The notes: generated by a model not told the origin, from the letters alone. Positions 36,001-47,397 are shown, numbered from the stretch's first letter. The stretch: 64,000 nucleotides of DNA from Allantophomopsis cytisporea (GCA_024752435.1 CP103034.1:1674001-1738000); one strand, 5' to 3'. Translations and numbers: made by a program.

Positions 36001-39000
36001 TGCCGAGCATACTCAGATTGTAGCTTAGCCCAGGTCTGGTACGACAGTGGCTTTTCTCTGGTGAGTTGAGCTGTTCCACTTCCAAGGAGCTCCTGCATCT
36101 CCTGCATGATTATGCGCCAAGATACCAAGTCGACGACAGCATGATGTGCAACAAGAAACACAAGCTGTTCTCCGACTTTGTTGAAAAGCTCCGCTGAGAA
36201 TACAGGTCCGCTCCAGATGTCTATTGAGGCTTGAGCTTCAGCAACGAACTGCTCTACCATGAGATTATCTGTCACATTGTGCACTCTGAACCTATGCTGT
36301 TGCTGTGTTGCTGGTACGGTATATTGAACAGGGTTGCCGTCGTCTACTTTCTTAAACCTTGCACGCAACATGGAATGACGTTTGACAACACAATCAATTG
36401 CTCTATCCATATCCTGAGCTGACACCTTCCGTGTCAAACGCAACATGAAACTCTGATTGTAATGGTGCTTGCTATGAGCGACAGAACCTTCCGGCTCAAG
36501 CTGAAAGTAGAACTTCTGAATTGGTGTGAGCTCGAATGGAGTATCAAGCTCTTCATCTTTCAACAACTTGGATTGCTCTGTGGTTTTCATACATAACGCG
36601 AGGTCTGTAAGAGTCTTGTAACGAAGGATGTCTTTGATTCTGAGTGAGATACCTTTATTCTTGCATTGAGTCATTAACTGCATTGCAGAAATTGAGTCTC
36701 CACCCAAGTTTAGGAAAGATTGGTTCATAACAATGCTTTCGAGAGATAGATTGAGGACGTGGCTGACCACTTCTTGAAGTTGTGCCCCCATCTCTGTAGT
36801 TGGTTCATCTGCAGCATCTTTGGTATCTCCAATACCAATCTCACGATACTCTCGTTCACCCATTGCTTCAATCCATCGCTTGACCTTCATTCTGTCAATT
36901 TTTCCGGATGAATTCAAGGGAAGTGCATTAACGACGATCCAGGTTGCTGGCACCATGTAACCAGGCATTTTGTCGGAGACATAGTCACGGATAGAGGCGA
37001 TCTCCTCAACCAAGTCCTCTTTTTGAATGTTGATGATCTTGAGATCCTGCATGACACTTGAGGACTTGGCGCTGTGGAATGAAAGAGCGGCTACAAGTCG
37101 ACCTTTTCGAAGACCCGATGCCGGCATTGTGACCATAATGTGCTTGACAAGCGAATCCATAGCAATATGGTGTTCGATCTCTCCCAACTCTACACGCTGC
37201 CCTCGAACTTTGACCTGGGTGTCTTTGCGACCAATAAATGTTATTGATCCATTCGAACATAGCCTTACTAGATCACCAGTCATGTACAGTCGCCCTTTCC
37301 GCTCAGGAGTAGCTTCTAACATCCATTCAGGATTATGTACAAAAGATGCAGCAGTTTTCTCGGGGTTATTGAGGTATCCTCGAGCTAAATTTGGTCCTTC
37401 GATTGCAAGTTCACCAACGGCACCAATGGGAACGAGTTTGTGGTAGTTGGAAGCATCAACAACCCAAAGTTTTCCACCAACTGCATGACCGATATTCGAT
37501 GCATCAGAGGTCTTTTTGAGTGAGGAATTGATAGCTGCTACAATTGAGCACTCACTAGGGCCGTAACCATTCATGAGTTGGACCCTTTCTGACCACGTCT
37601 CGACGTTATGTTTAGAGACTGCTTCCCCACCCAGGACCAGAGTTTCCAACAATGGAACCTCCTCGGGCTTCAAGAGTTTTACCAAAGATGGTGTCAGGAA
37701 AGCCCATGTGATTTTGAACTCGTCCATCACACTCGCGATGCCTTTGCTTCTTGCAAATTCATCCGGAATACACACACAGGCCCCGAAGATCAGGGTGGTG
37801 AATACTTCCAAATGGCTCAAATCGAAGTTGTACGATGCATATTGCAGCACACGACTCGATGGACCAATTCGGAAATATTTTCCATGTTGCAATGCTGCAC
37901 TCAAGTATGCGGAGTGCTCTGTAACACATCCTTTTGGTTGTCCGGTACTTCCTGAAGTAAAGATAACGAACATGGTGTCCGATGAAGATACCATTACCTC
38001 AGGGGGTTTTGCTTGGTATGGAAGTGTATCGATTGTAGCCTGGTCCACCATAACTGTATCTATTCGCCCATTCCACATGCCAAAATTCTCGTACGACGTC
38101 AAGACGAGTTTTGCGCCAACCTGCTCGATTATGTCTTCGAGACGAGCCATCGGATAGTAAGGGTCTAAGAAGACGATTCCTCCGCCGGCCTTAATAAGAC
38201 CGAGCATCGCAACTACCATCCAAGCTGACTTCTCAAAACACAGCGGCACTATGACTCCCGGACGAACACCTTTGCTGACCAGTTCATGCGCCAGCTTGTT
38301 GGAATACTCGTCGAGAATACGAAATGTGAAGCTAGCATCAGACGCAAGTACAGCTGTGGCATCTGGTCGAGCAATGACCTGACGATGAAAATAATGCTGG
38401 ACACACTCTTCGATGCCCCTTGGGCATTCTTTGTTCCAACTCCAAATAGTATCCAAGTCTCTTTCGCTCAAAATCTGCAGCTGCGTAATGCTCTTTGTTG
38501 CATCGTCAAGTATGGCGCACAACGCCGTAGTGTACGTGCTTGCCAAATTGATTGCCTGCTGCTTGCATATCGTTGAGGTCAGATATTCGAGAATCAGCTC
38601 AACTCCCTTTCCGGAACTTTTGACGTGGATGACAATATCTCGCTTGGTATTATTAGCAGATTTCTTAGGTTATTTGGACCTGGCATGCCTACTCTTGTAT
38701 CGTATTCGATTCCAATCTCCTGCGACAAGCTCTTCCTCCATGAAAATTCGTCTTGACTCAAGAATCTCATTGTACTGTTGAACAAAGACTGGCTTTTCAA
38801 AACCGTTTCTTGAGATTCGCTCGGAGAGGAAGCATGTGACAAACCCTCTATATGAGATTTGTGCAGTCGGCTTAGGAGTTGTGATATGAGGTCTCCATTT
38901 CCCAATTGCGCTCGGCAAACCGTAAATTGCTTTGCTCCATTTTCAGAGGGCATTATCACCCCGAAGCAAACTTCCTCCGTTCTGATATAGCGGCTGAGTA

Positions 39001-39244
39001 TTACTGCCCATGTTGTCTGCAAGACGTCTGCCACTGTGACATCGTGATTTGCACAGAAATCTGCTAACCTAGCTCCAGATTTGCTAGTATCAATGCTTAC
39101 ATGCTGTCTAAAACCTTGCTGTCTCTCTACAATGACTCCATCTGTCAATTGCGGGAAGAAGCAAGGTTCACAGTCAGCGAGATGTGTCTGCCAGTATTTC
39201 GCCGTTTCAAATCGGGAGTGTAGATCTTCTATGTGACTGCCCAT
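22194..39244 (-). CDS. Tetramodular nonribosomal peptide synthetase
   Basis: Two exons, 39244-38693 and 38642-22194, about 5,666 aa. The 50-nt intron starts GTAGGC, has GCTAAT and ends CCAAG; splicing joins GIEYDTR to RDIVIHVKSS and completes a condensation-domain end. The ATG at 39244 has A at -3 and G at +4; upstream in-frame stops exclude a full first C domain. Order (residues): partial C 1-235, A1 240-775, T1 (Ser 834), E1 890-1345 (HHAVVDLVSW), C2 1350-1775, A2 1785-2315, T2 (Ser 2379), C3 2455-2855 (HHALFDG), A3 2860-3390, T3 (Ser 3449), E3 3500-3965 (HHLVVDVVSW), C4 3975-4400, A4 4405-4935, T4 (Ser 4995), C5 5070-5505 (SHTQYDG), degenerate T5 (Ser 5574). There is no thioesterase or reductase; fungal terminal C domains usually cyclise and release. 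Predicted product: a cyclic D-L-D-L tetrapeptide made in the cytosol. Confidence 0.93.
24057..27296 (-). other. NRPS module 4: C4 - A4 - T4
   Basis: C4 follows an epimerase (DCL expected). Its active site reads SHALMDRLS: the catalytic second His and Asp remain, but the glycine of HHxxxDG is Arg. A4 keeps FTSGSTGEPKG, AYGPTE and YKTGDLVR. The A2-core reads VMKARGVFVPMD with Arg for a conserved Gly, and the last core is PSLKTDR. Hand-aligned code D-A-F-M-I-A-A-C-V. T4 is IGGDS. Confidence 0.85.
27297..31946 (-). other. NRPS module 3: C3 - A3 - T3 - E3
   Basis: C3 has the full IHHALFDGWS motif. A3 has FTSGTTGKPKG, NAYGPSE and YKTGDLVR; its last core motif is QSSKLNK, keeping the lysine but not the usual NGK. 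Hand-aligned code D-P-L-L-V-G-A-V-T. T3 is LGGDS. E3 has HHLVVDVVSW, GHGREPW and FNYLGLRQEL, predicting a second D-residue at position 3. Confidence 0.85.
31947..35156 (-). other. NRPS module 2: C2 - A2 - T2
   Basis: C2 follows an epimerase, so it should be of the D-to-L (DCL) kind; its active site reads NHALVDG, with Asn for the first His and the second His and Asp kept. A2 has FTSGTTGKPKG, NGYGPSE, YKTGDLVR and STGKLDR. Hand-aligned code D-A-Q-V-T-A-G-I-I. T2 is VGGDS. No epimerase follows, so an L-residue (or glycine) is expected. Confidence 0.85.
35157..39244 (-). other. NRPS module 1: partial C - A1 - T1 - E1
   Basis: The gene opens with only the C-terminal half of a condensation domain; the HHxxxDG half is absent, so module 1 should initiate. 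A1 has FTSGSTGQPKG, NGYGPSE, YMTGDLVR, RGQRVELGEIEHH and the C-terminal lysine in NSSGKIDR. Hand-aligned specificity residues (GrsA 235/236/239/278/299/301/322/330/331) read D-L-L-F-V-G-G-I-V. The carrier site is LGGDS. The epimerase shows HHAVVDLVSW, GHGREPW and FDYLGLYQQL, predicting a D-residue at position 1. Confidence 0.85.
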
Positions 39245-41182
39245 TGTTAGCTTATTCACAATGATATTGATGTTTGATTGAGAGATATCAAGGGTCAAAA
39301 GGAAGTTATTTTTTTAGTTTTTTGTTTTGAATGGATTTCTTAGTCACAAGTATGTTTCGACGTCGTAACTGATCTTTACTTGTTTTCAGGTGAAGGTATA
39401 TCGAAATCCTCAGGAGAAGAGTAAAGATAGCAAGAAAGTTCGGAATCTGAAGAGATGAGTTGCTGAATTATGCGTTAAAAGAAGTTAGTTATAAGCATTG
39501 TGTGGAGTAGGAGTTGCTTGAAAATGAGGGCGATCTTGCAACGAAGATTCGTGAATATAATCGCGGCTAACATATAGAAATAAATTTCAATGACAAAATA
39601 ATTCCTTCTGTTGGATTTCTCCATCGGGTAAGATGTCCGCCAAAGGTAGCATACGAATCAGCCGCAAATGATATACAGCAGGCATACAGAATGTAACCAT
39701 GGAAAAAGCAAGTCTCATGCCAGAATGTACTGATAGTTGAAATCGATAGCAAGGATAAAGGCCTGCGCCATAGTTCTAATACTGCAGGCAGGGTCCTAGA
39801 GATGTCCAATCGTAATAAAGAAACGTTAAGTGCTAGATGCTCTGGGTGTGCCAAGAAAGTTCTAGAATATGCCGACTGAGGTGAAATCTGAACTATCTCT
39901 TTACCTTCTCAAGAGCGATTCGCCCAACAATGCCTTAGGAAAACCTCTCATTTCTATCTATCAATCTCCAATTATTAGGCCCAGAATTTTGTACGCAACT
40001 TGTATATGGACCCTTCTAACTTTAAACCATCGGCCTAGGAAAGTCCAAAACAAGAGTCACTGACCAGTGTTTTTCAACTTCGAGACCCAAAACGTGAGGT
40101 ACGCACTTTGTCAAAGAGTCAAAGCCCCACAGCTGGATATTAATGGTGAGGCTGTTTCTTTCTTGTTTTTAAGAGCTGAAAGGTCGTTCATGTGGTTACA
40201 TTGGAGTTGTTACCTGTTGCCAATCAATGACGATATATCAAGGTGTTGGGACGACTGCAGGCATGTCGTTAGTATTCGGCATTCTTGCGTTCTTTTCTTT
40301 TCGATTGGCATTCCCCTCCAATTCGTAAACATGTACTTTCAATAGGCATGCAGATGAGGAAGCAGCCAGGAGTGAGGCACATACTGAAAGTTTGGGCACT
40401 GAAGATCAAGTATCTACCCGAATACCATATTAAATCTGGTACTGAGGTGAATATAACATGATTCTAGGGGTCTGTTTAGCAGTTGGTGGTATGATGTTCT
40501 CAGATCGTTATATTGCAAATAGCATACGTCCTTCACATTCTGGATTGAGTATCGAACGGCTTTTTTGCACCTTGAGCCAGCCACGCTAGATAATTGACTA
40601 GGTAATGAACCACCAACGAAGACAGCATGACTGCCAATGACATGCTCTATGTTGCTCAATGGGTAAAATTACGACGTTGTCATCGAAATTCTCACAGGGT
40701 TATGGAGCACAAGGACATGCATGATTCAGCCGGAAACGTCGGCGGCGCTAGTGTTATGATACAAGGGGTGCAGGTCATATGTATGTCGTTTTCCCAGAAG
40801 CACATAGCATGCATATACCCCTGATGAAACAGGGAATAGAAGCCAAAACCGGTACGCTAGGTCTGTCCAGTGCAGAAGTGTGAATGAATATAGATCGAGT
40901 CTCAGGGATATCAAGCAACAAATGTGGAACTCACTCGGCAGATCCATGATTTTGGATTTGACGCCTCAAGTGGCTTTTCAGCCTAATACACTAATTGGTC
41001 TTAGTAAATACTCTAATTTCCAGAGGTATATTACTTCATGTGTGCTATTGCCATTGGCTAGCTTTTTTTATGCATAGTGCAGAGTAAAACGGCGTGGAAT
41101 GCATGATCTGTCACCAAGCAATAAGGTCTACATACGCATAACCTGAACTCTGTATATATCATCTTACAATTTGGCGTAGTCA
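39245..41182. promoter_or_regulatory. NRPS promoter and intergenic gap
   Basis: About 1.9 kb between the NRPS start and the end of the exporter gene on the same strand. It must contain the NRPS promoter and the exporter 3' UTR. Short frames (for example 39854-39567 and 40659-40414 on the minus strand) resemble nothing I know. The missing N-terminal half of the first condensation domain is not recognisable here. Confidence 0.4.
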
Positions 41183-43050
41183 TTATGCAGCAACTATATC
41201 AAACTTCTTTCCCTTGACACTCTTCCACTCTGTTACCAGCGCGCCGACAAGAGATAGGGCTGCTGTAGCAGTAGGTATATAGAGTGCAGCCATAACGGCA
41301 TCATTGTACGCTGTGAGTACACCAGCCAGGTATTTTGTATCAATTTTTTCCCTCAGCTCCGTAGCACCGGCATTCAAAACAATCTGCGGATCTAGGCCAG
41401 GTACATTCGCTGCGAGATCGGAAGTGAGCGTGTTCTGAAAGACATTTTGCGCTGTAAGTAGCATGACGGCACCGCCAAGCGTCTGCGCAAACACCACGGC
41501 AGCAGTGCCCGTCGGGACATCGGCCAAGTCAAGAACAGTCTGTACGGCCATGAGAGGTTGCTGTAAACCGAAGCCGATGCCGAAGCCGAACAAAGCCTGG
41601 AAGCCAATCCAGCTTGGGCTACCAGAGCCAACCTGGAGGGTAGTGAGGCAGCCAGCGCCAATGGCCGTTATTATAGAGCAAATTATCATGAACGGCGTGT
41701 AGTAGCCACAAGCAGTGATCATGCCACCACTGATGATGGATACGATAACTACACCGAGTACTGTAGGGAGATTATCAATGCCTGACTTTATAGCACTTGC
41801 GCCTTTGATAGCCTGAAACCAGATGGGGAGCTAAGTAAATCCATCAGCAAGGACGTTCTGAAGAGCGAATGTTGGTGAAGGAGATTTACATAGTACGTCG
41901 CAACAAAGAATGCAGCGCCGATTGTGAAAGAAAATGCAGCAGCTCCAGCAACGCTTCTTTTCATCACAATTCTTGGCGGGAGAGTAGCGTTTTCTTTCTT
42001 CCAGAACTGGATTCTGATAAAGACAACGAACAACACAAATGATGCTACGAAGAGAGCGGCAACATGAGCGTTGTTCCAGGCGTATGTGATACCTCCCCAT
42101 TGAAGAGCAAGTAGACAACAGACAATGGATGGAATGAAGCAACAAATGCCGAGGATATCGAATCCTGCAAGACGTTGCATAAATGGCATGGGTAGACTCC
42201 TAGGACTATGCATTGCAGGAGTCAGCAGCGCGATAACCGCAGCCGTGAGGCCTCCGACTGGTAAATTTATGTAAAAACACCAGCGCCAAGAGACTTTGTC
42301 TGTGAAAACACCTCCAAGAAGCGGTCCAATTATGGCGGCAATCCCAGATATAGCACCAAGTATACCAATATAGATAGGTCTGTATTGTAGAGGTATCGTA
42401 TGGGCGGCAATTATGAGAGCACCCGAGAATATTCCGGCACAACCGAGACCAGCTATCGCTCGGCCGATTATGAGGACTATGGAGGACGGGGCCAGAGCAC
42501 AGACTAAGGATCCAATCTCAAAGATGCCGACGGCGACAAGAAAAGTCCATTTGATAGATAATATGCTGTAGAACTTGCCATAGGGAAGTTGGAAAGAAGC
42601 GGTAACGAGCAGGTATCTGTTAGATGTCAACGAGGGTATTGGTGAGAACTTTCGGTAAACTCACGAGCTGCCATACCATCCAACATCATCAAGGGAATTG
42701 AACTCGTCCGTGATTCTAGGAATTGCAGTGGCGATGATGGTTTGATCCTTTTAGATGTAAAGTTAGCAAGAGAAACTTCGATGGGTTGAGACCTTTCAAC
42801 CTACGAGAGTGACAATGAAGACGCTGCAGCACAATGCCAGAGTGATAAAGACCAACTTGATACCTCTGGGGTATTTTGGGTTGTGACTTTGACTGAAATT
42901 GGAGGCAAGTTCGTCCCTGTCCGTATCCTGAGGGCTTCCAGCAGACCCTGAAGAATACGAGAGTTCAGAGACCGCAGGCGGGTGACTAATAGCCCTTTCC
43001 CCCAACTTGAAACTTTTGCTCGCCTTTTCGTTCTCCAAGGGTAAAGACAT
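41183..43050 (-). CDS. MFS exporter (DHA2/14-TMS type) beside the NRPS
   Basis: Four exons: 43050-42805, 42747-42665, 42616-41890, 41830-41183, giving 567 aa. Introns are 57, 48 and 59 nt; donors GTAGGT, GTGAGT, GTAAAT; all joins keep frame. A polar cytoplasmic N-terminus of about 70 residues leads into TM1. Exon 2 carries LDQTIIATAIPRITDEF, the drug:H+ antiporter motif at TM1, then DDVGWYGSSYLL. Later come IGRAIAGLGCAGIFSG (motif of TM4), GPLLGGVFTD (antiporter motif C region), SWRWCFYINLPVGG and LPIWFQAIKG. Hydrophobicity fits 14 helices. The family exports toxins and drugs from fungal cells. Position directly upstream of the NRPS on the same strand suggests export of, or self-protection against, the peptide. 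Intact. Confidence 0.9.
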
Positions 43051-43564
43051 GTTGACAGAAAATGACAACAATGATGGGGAGGAGAATCTCTACAACTACG
43101 ACTCGGCGGAAAGGAGTATTTTGAGAGATTTTAATTTCTACCGAGACTGATGAAGGTCTTGTGGCTTAGCTGTATCTGCCTGCAAGAATTTCAGCTACGC
43201 CAACGGCAATACCAAGCTCGACGGCTGGTAATGTAATCGATCCAGGGGCCCTTTTAATGCCTGATATGCTTTCACTTTTGGTTTTGCCATTCTTCCGATA
43301 CTGGGCTGGAGCGTTGGGATTCAAGGATGCTATGCTCGATCAAGGGAATGCCGCATCGCCCATAATTGTTGATTATCTGTGGTGGTATTGTGGATCTGTA
43401 TATATGTATGTAGATTTCAGCTTCAAATTCTTAGGTGATTTCCGCATGGTATTGGACGAAATATAGCGGTTATGCTTGGCATCTCAGAAATTCAACAGGT
43501 ATTCAATCCACTCCGTTTAACAAACACCATGCATCCCTTGCAGCCCCGGTTTATGTTGGGTAAG

Positions 43565-43612
43565 ACTCTTGATGCGGATAACTCTTGATGCGGGTAACTA
43601 TTGATGCGGGTA
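43565..43612. repeat. 16-bp tandem repeat, three copies
   Basis: ACTCTTGATGCGGATA, ACTCTTGATGCGGGTA and ACTATTGATGCGGGTA follow head to tail without gaps, about 515 bp upstream of the exporter start. They could be a factor-binding array or a neutral minisatellite. Confidence 0.85.
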
Positions 43613-45366
43613 TCATAAGCTCTTTATGGAAGGTGGATGGATGTTAAGATGTATATTTAGCAATGTCTATATGGTGTAAGTAGGCTTGCAAGGGGAGGAA
43701 GCAAAATAGAAATAAGGGACCTAAATTAATTCATAGTTGTTGGTAAAGCAAAAAAGGATCATGATACCTAATTCTATTACCCGGTAGGTCCCTTTTCGTA
43801 CACGCCCGAGGTTTGAGATCTTGCAAATACATCCGCAAGTTGTGTATGCATGTATACAACGTGTTAGCCGATGCAATAGTATTGTCAGTATCCGATTACA
43901 GCCTCTCCTACGATGTCATTTTTGCCTTCTACCATGAGGAACCATGTCAATAGTCATTTTGTAAGTGGGCTGTTCGGATGCGGGGCGGGCCTTATGTAGT
44001 CGCAAACCCATGTGCGCTAGCTCAGCTTGCTCGCATATAGCCTTCTCGCCACGGCTAGCGCCATGTCTCTATTCGTGACAACACCATAGCTCTCTTGGAA
44101 AAAACGGTTGGAGAGTGAAACTATTGGAGCATAAAAAGTCTACAAACACTTGTATGACCAATCAAACGGAACCGTTGATGTCGGTACCAGAAGCCAACCG
44201 ATATAGCGGTAACCTGCATGTAGTGTAGCAGTGCATGTACATATGTACAAGGACCTGTAAATCACTCCCCCATTGTGGCCGTATGATATACCTAGTGAAA
44301 CCTTAACTGAATCTTAACCGAATATCACTCTGTTAAGTAATGAAATAGAATCTACATACTCCGTAGACTCTCACTCGCGGAACATCATCATGACGAATTA
44401 TCAGCTCACTCCCTTCCTTCGTATTGCGTGATCTTAGCATATGGCGACCTCGCAACCTCGGGCACATGATATGTCCACTTGTAGAAATCCCAACAGTAAA
44501 GATCAGCTTCACGTCTGGCACGGCCATTCAGATCTAGACCCCCGGATCCCATTTCATTATCCACGCCGAAACTGGTGATGTTAGCTTTGTGTTCTCCACT
44601 GCTATCAGCCTCCACGGCTGAATCTCGCCACTAGATCTCGTAAGATCCTCGATTCGCAACGATTAACCAATATGGCTGTGTGATCGTCGGCTGAGACAGC
44701 CCTGACAGATGCGCTGTAGCGGAACGAAGGTGACAGTCGGCTAATGGTGTGGAGTGAAGATGATGATGGAACCTAGAGAAGCTACGAGACATCATTGTAT
44801 TGTGCGGTAGCAGAAGGCTACGGCACAAGTTTGGCTGAGTCACCTGACTGAGTCACACGGAGATCTATTCGTTACACAGGGATAGCCATGCACAAGAGAT
44901 ACTACGACGGCATTCTCCTGTCAATAAACTATGAATATAGTAAAATCTCCGAGAAGGTACGTGAGACTTTGCTGCGTGAAATGTTTACACGGCTGTTCTT
45001 ATCTGTGACTGTTTGGGAACTTTTCCAGAATCCTCAAAAGATTCTCGATATATTAAAATCTAGATATTGTGCTAGGTGATTTATCTGTGCTTCTCGCTTT
45101 ACCTCCCTATGAATAGATATGTAAGCAGCTTGAGCACTACCTTTTTCATCTCTAACCCATTCGGCTGTAAGAGTACGTATTTAGTTTTTCTCTCTTCTAT
45201 ACACCATATGCGAGCCACATAGTGCTTCACACGAGTTTACACGAGTATAAACAAGCTCTACGCTGTACACAATATTTGCACAATCTATACAGTGACAAAG
45301 AAAGCAGTACTCTTGTAACCGAAGGAATAATGTTGATACCCTCACCACATTACTCTTTGACTTTTG

Positions 45367-45393
45367 AAAAAAAAAAAAAAAAAAAAAAAAAAA
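45367..45393. repeat. A27 homopolymer
   Basis: Twenty-seven consecutive A residues. It may be a polymerase-slippage tract or the relic of a retroposed poly(A) tail; no reverse transcriptase-like sequence is seen beside it. Confidence 0.9.
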
Positions 45394-46226
45394 TCAAACA
45401 CAGTACATAATTATAAGATGAAGTTGGTGTCCCAGTATATCCAGGCATTTGTTTTTATCTTGTTAGTAGAACAACCACGTGACCTCATTGACCTCTGTAA
45501 AAAGGATGGAAGTCTGAATAGTGAGCTACCTGCCATGAACGGTCAATTTAAAGGCCCTGTTACTCGAAAGAAGGATTGCCTACATCAATATACTAACTTT
45601 ATCAGAAACTAAAGCAAATGCTCATGACTACACTCGTCGCGTTAACACACATTCAATTATTTCCGATTTTTCTTTAGCTTATAATACCTTTCTCCTATTT
45701 TTTATATTGTCCTCTCGTGAAATTCACTTTCCCGTCAGCTTTCGCTTGAATATCCTATGAATCTAAAATTTAACGTATTGTTGATATTGAAAGTTTCACT
45801 ATAGATTCGATGAAGATGGTAAAGTTTAGGATCTACCATAACTCAAGAGTAGCAGCTCGCAAAAAAGAATATCTGATAGCTCGCTATGAAGAATTTTTAG
45901 GCCCACTAAGTCTCGGAAGGCTTTTGGAACCATTCTGTTGGTTTCTTGAAAAAACTGAGTGACTGCAGTTTGATGACTAATCTGTTTTATATTATCTTGT
46001 TAAGGAATCTTAGAGATTGAAATTGTCATAGTCATAACGGGTAGGAACAGTGCCGCCCTGGCTTCTCGAGAACTCTGATCCTCTATGAGACCTTCCACAG
46101 CCCATTTTGCATGCATTTTAGGATAATCACGAAATTCTCTATCGTGGTGTTGCCACACTTCCTGGGATTCTTCTTACAGGCATTGAAGCGAAAAATAACC
46201 AACATTCGATACACCTGACTGCACAC

Positions 46227-47397
46227 GTGGTGAGGAACATAGCTAACACAATCAAAGACGATACGATAGATCGAGAAACACACGTAGATACATGCCTACT
46301 GAGAACAGACCATCAGAAGTTATCTCTAAGCCTCTATCGGCCAAATTTTGTCGTTCATTGCCTCTTAGTCATCTTCTCCATTAATTTCGGGACCGGCCTA
46401 GTCATCCCCGGAATGAATGTAATGATGGAAGATGCAATATGCTGGGACTTTTATCCAGAGCAGGATTGAACAAAACCTGTCGAGCATGGAGATGTCTGCA
46501 AGTGCGCAGATATTCAGGGCAAACTGGCTGTACTGCGCGGCTTGCAGAAAAAGTTTGACTGCATTCCCGGTGAATGATTTCTTGAAGACGCAGCTCAGTG
46601 CCGTAGACTAATAGGTTGAATAAAGTTATCATGAACACTGTTCCATGTGGAGTTCTCTCAGATAGCTGTGGCGGAGAAAACTTATATGCCTAGCGCTCTT
46701 GGGCAATGTCTTGAGTATCCTTTTCTCATGCACCGTCCGTAAACCTACGACACCTCAGCAGCCCCAATACAATTGCATGTCAATTTCTCATGCGGGATTT
46801 GAAGTCTTATTTCGAGAACTTTTTCTCGTCAAGGCCATTTGCTTCTTCTTAGAATTCATGTTCATAGGAGGTTCTCTGCTTGTTGCACAAGCTATGATAT
46901 GTAGCTGACGCGGTTGCTGTTGCGGAAAAGTGAGTAAAGAACCAAGGGATTGACTTATTAAACATATGATACCCAATCAGCCTCAGAGCTACGGTCTCCT
47001 TCCATATCACGATTGTTTTCCTTCCCTCTGATAATTTCGGTATCATCGGAGCGAATTAGTATGCTTAAAAGTGCCTTGTTATCACTTCTGGTAGTACTCG
47101 TCTTGTTTATAATAAGAAGCTTGCAGAAATCTCGCAATTTGTTCAAGCCTATAAAGGCCTCACGATTCTATTGATGTCCCTAATATTCATTATTCTTGAA
47201 CGGTTTATTTAAGAGATGCTGCTGCGATATGTGACGAAGACGCATAAATGGAACTAGAGTAAGGTAAATAGACTGACAAAGTGAGCCATGGAATTGAGCA
47301 GCTTCATGATTACGGCTCGGACCTTGACGTAAACTCCCTAACTAGGCGTTGTATTGGGGGGTGGATGGATTGAACTCCCATTCTTCTGTGCTGTACG
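46227..47397 (+). pseudogene. MFS transporter pseudogene
   Basis: Fragments in several frames line up in order with a 12-TMS fungal MFS protein. From the ATG at 46227: FVVHCLLVIFSINFGTGLVI, MMEDAICWDFY, then TGA. At about 46489: DVCKCADIQGKLAVLRGLQK and a stop. At 46690: ICLALLGNVLSILFSC. At 46830: FLEFMFIGGSLLVAQAM. Near 47150: LTILLMSLIFIILERF with a stop. At about 47345: LGVVLGGGWIELPFF, matching the last helix of the family. At least five breaks and no joinable splice sites. Family role: export of small compounds; this copy cannot work. Confidence 0.7.

Larger units (their letters stand above)
43051..46226. other. Gene-poor accessory stretch
   Basis: About 3.2 kb. It includes the exporter promoter with a 16-bp tandem repeat, then AT-rich DNA with small frames (for example 44888-45079 and 45420-45612, plus strand) that show no recognisable domain. 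A 27-base A run lies at 45367. I see no supported gene. Confidence 0.35.

Noticed and set aside
22377..38157. Many plus-strand frames of 60-194 codons inside the NRPS
   Set aside because: All lie antisense to one continuous NRPS frame with complete domain motifs.
38594..39298. Separate 234-codon gene upstream of the NRPS
   Set aside because: Its stop is removed by a 50-nt intron that joins it in frame to the NRPS; its sequence is the C-terminal half of a condensation domain. The apparent first codon at 39298 is TTG; the ATG is at 39244.
44888..45612. Two small plus-strand frames, one with a hydrophobic start
   Set aside because: No family, no conserved motif, surrounded by AT-rich spacer; insufficient support for a gene.
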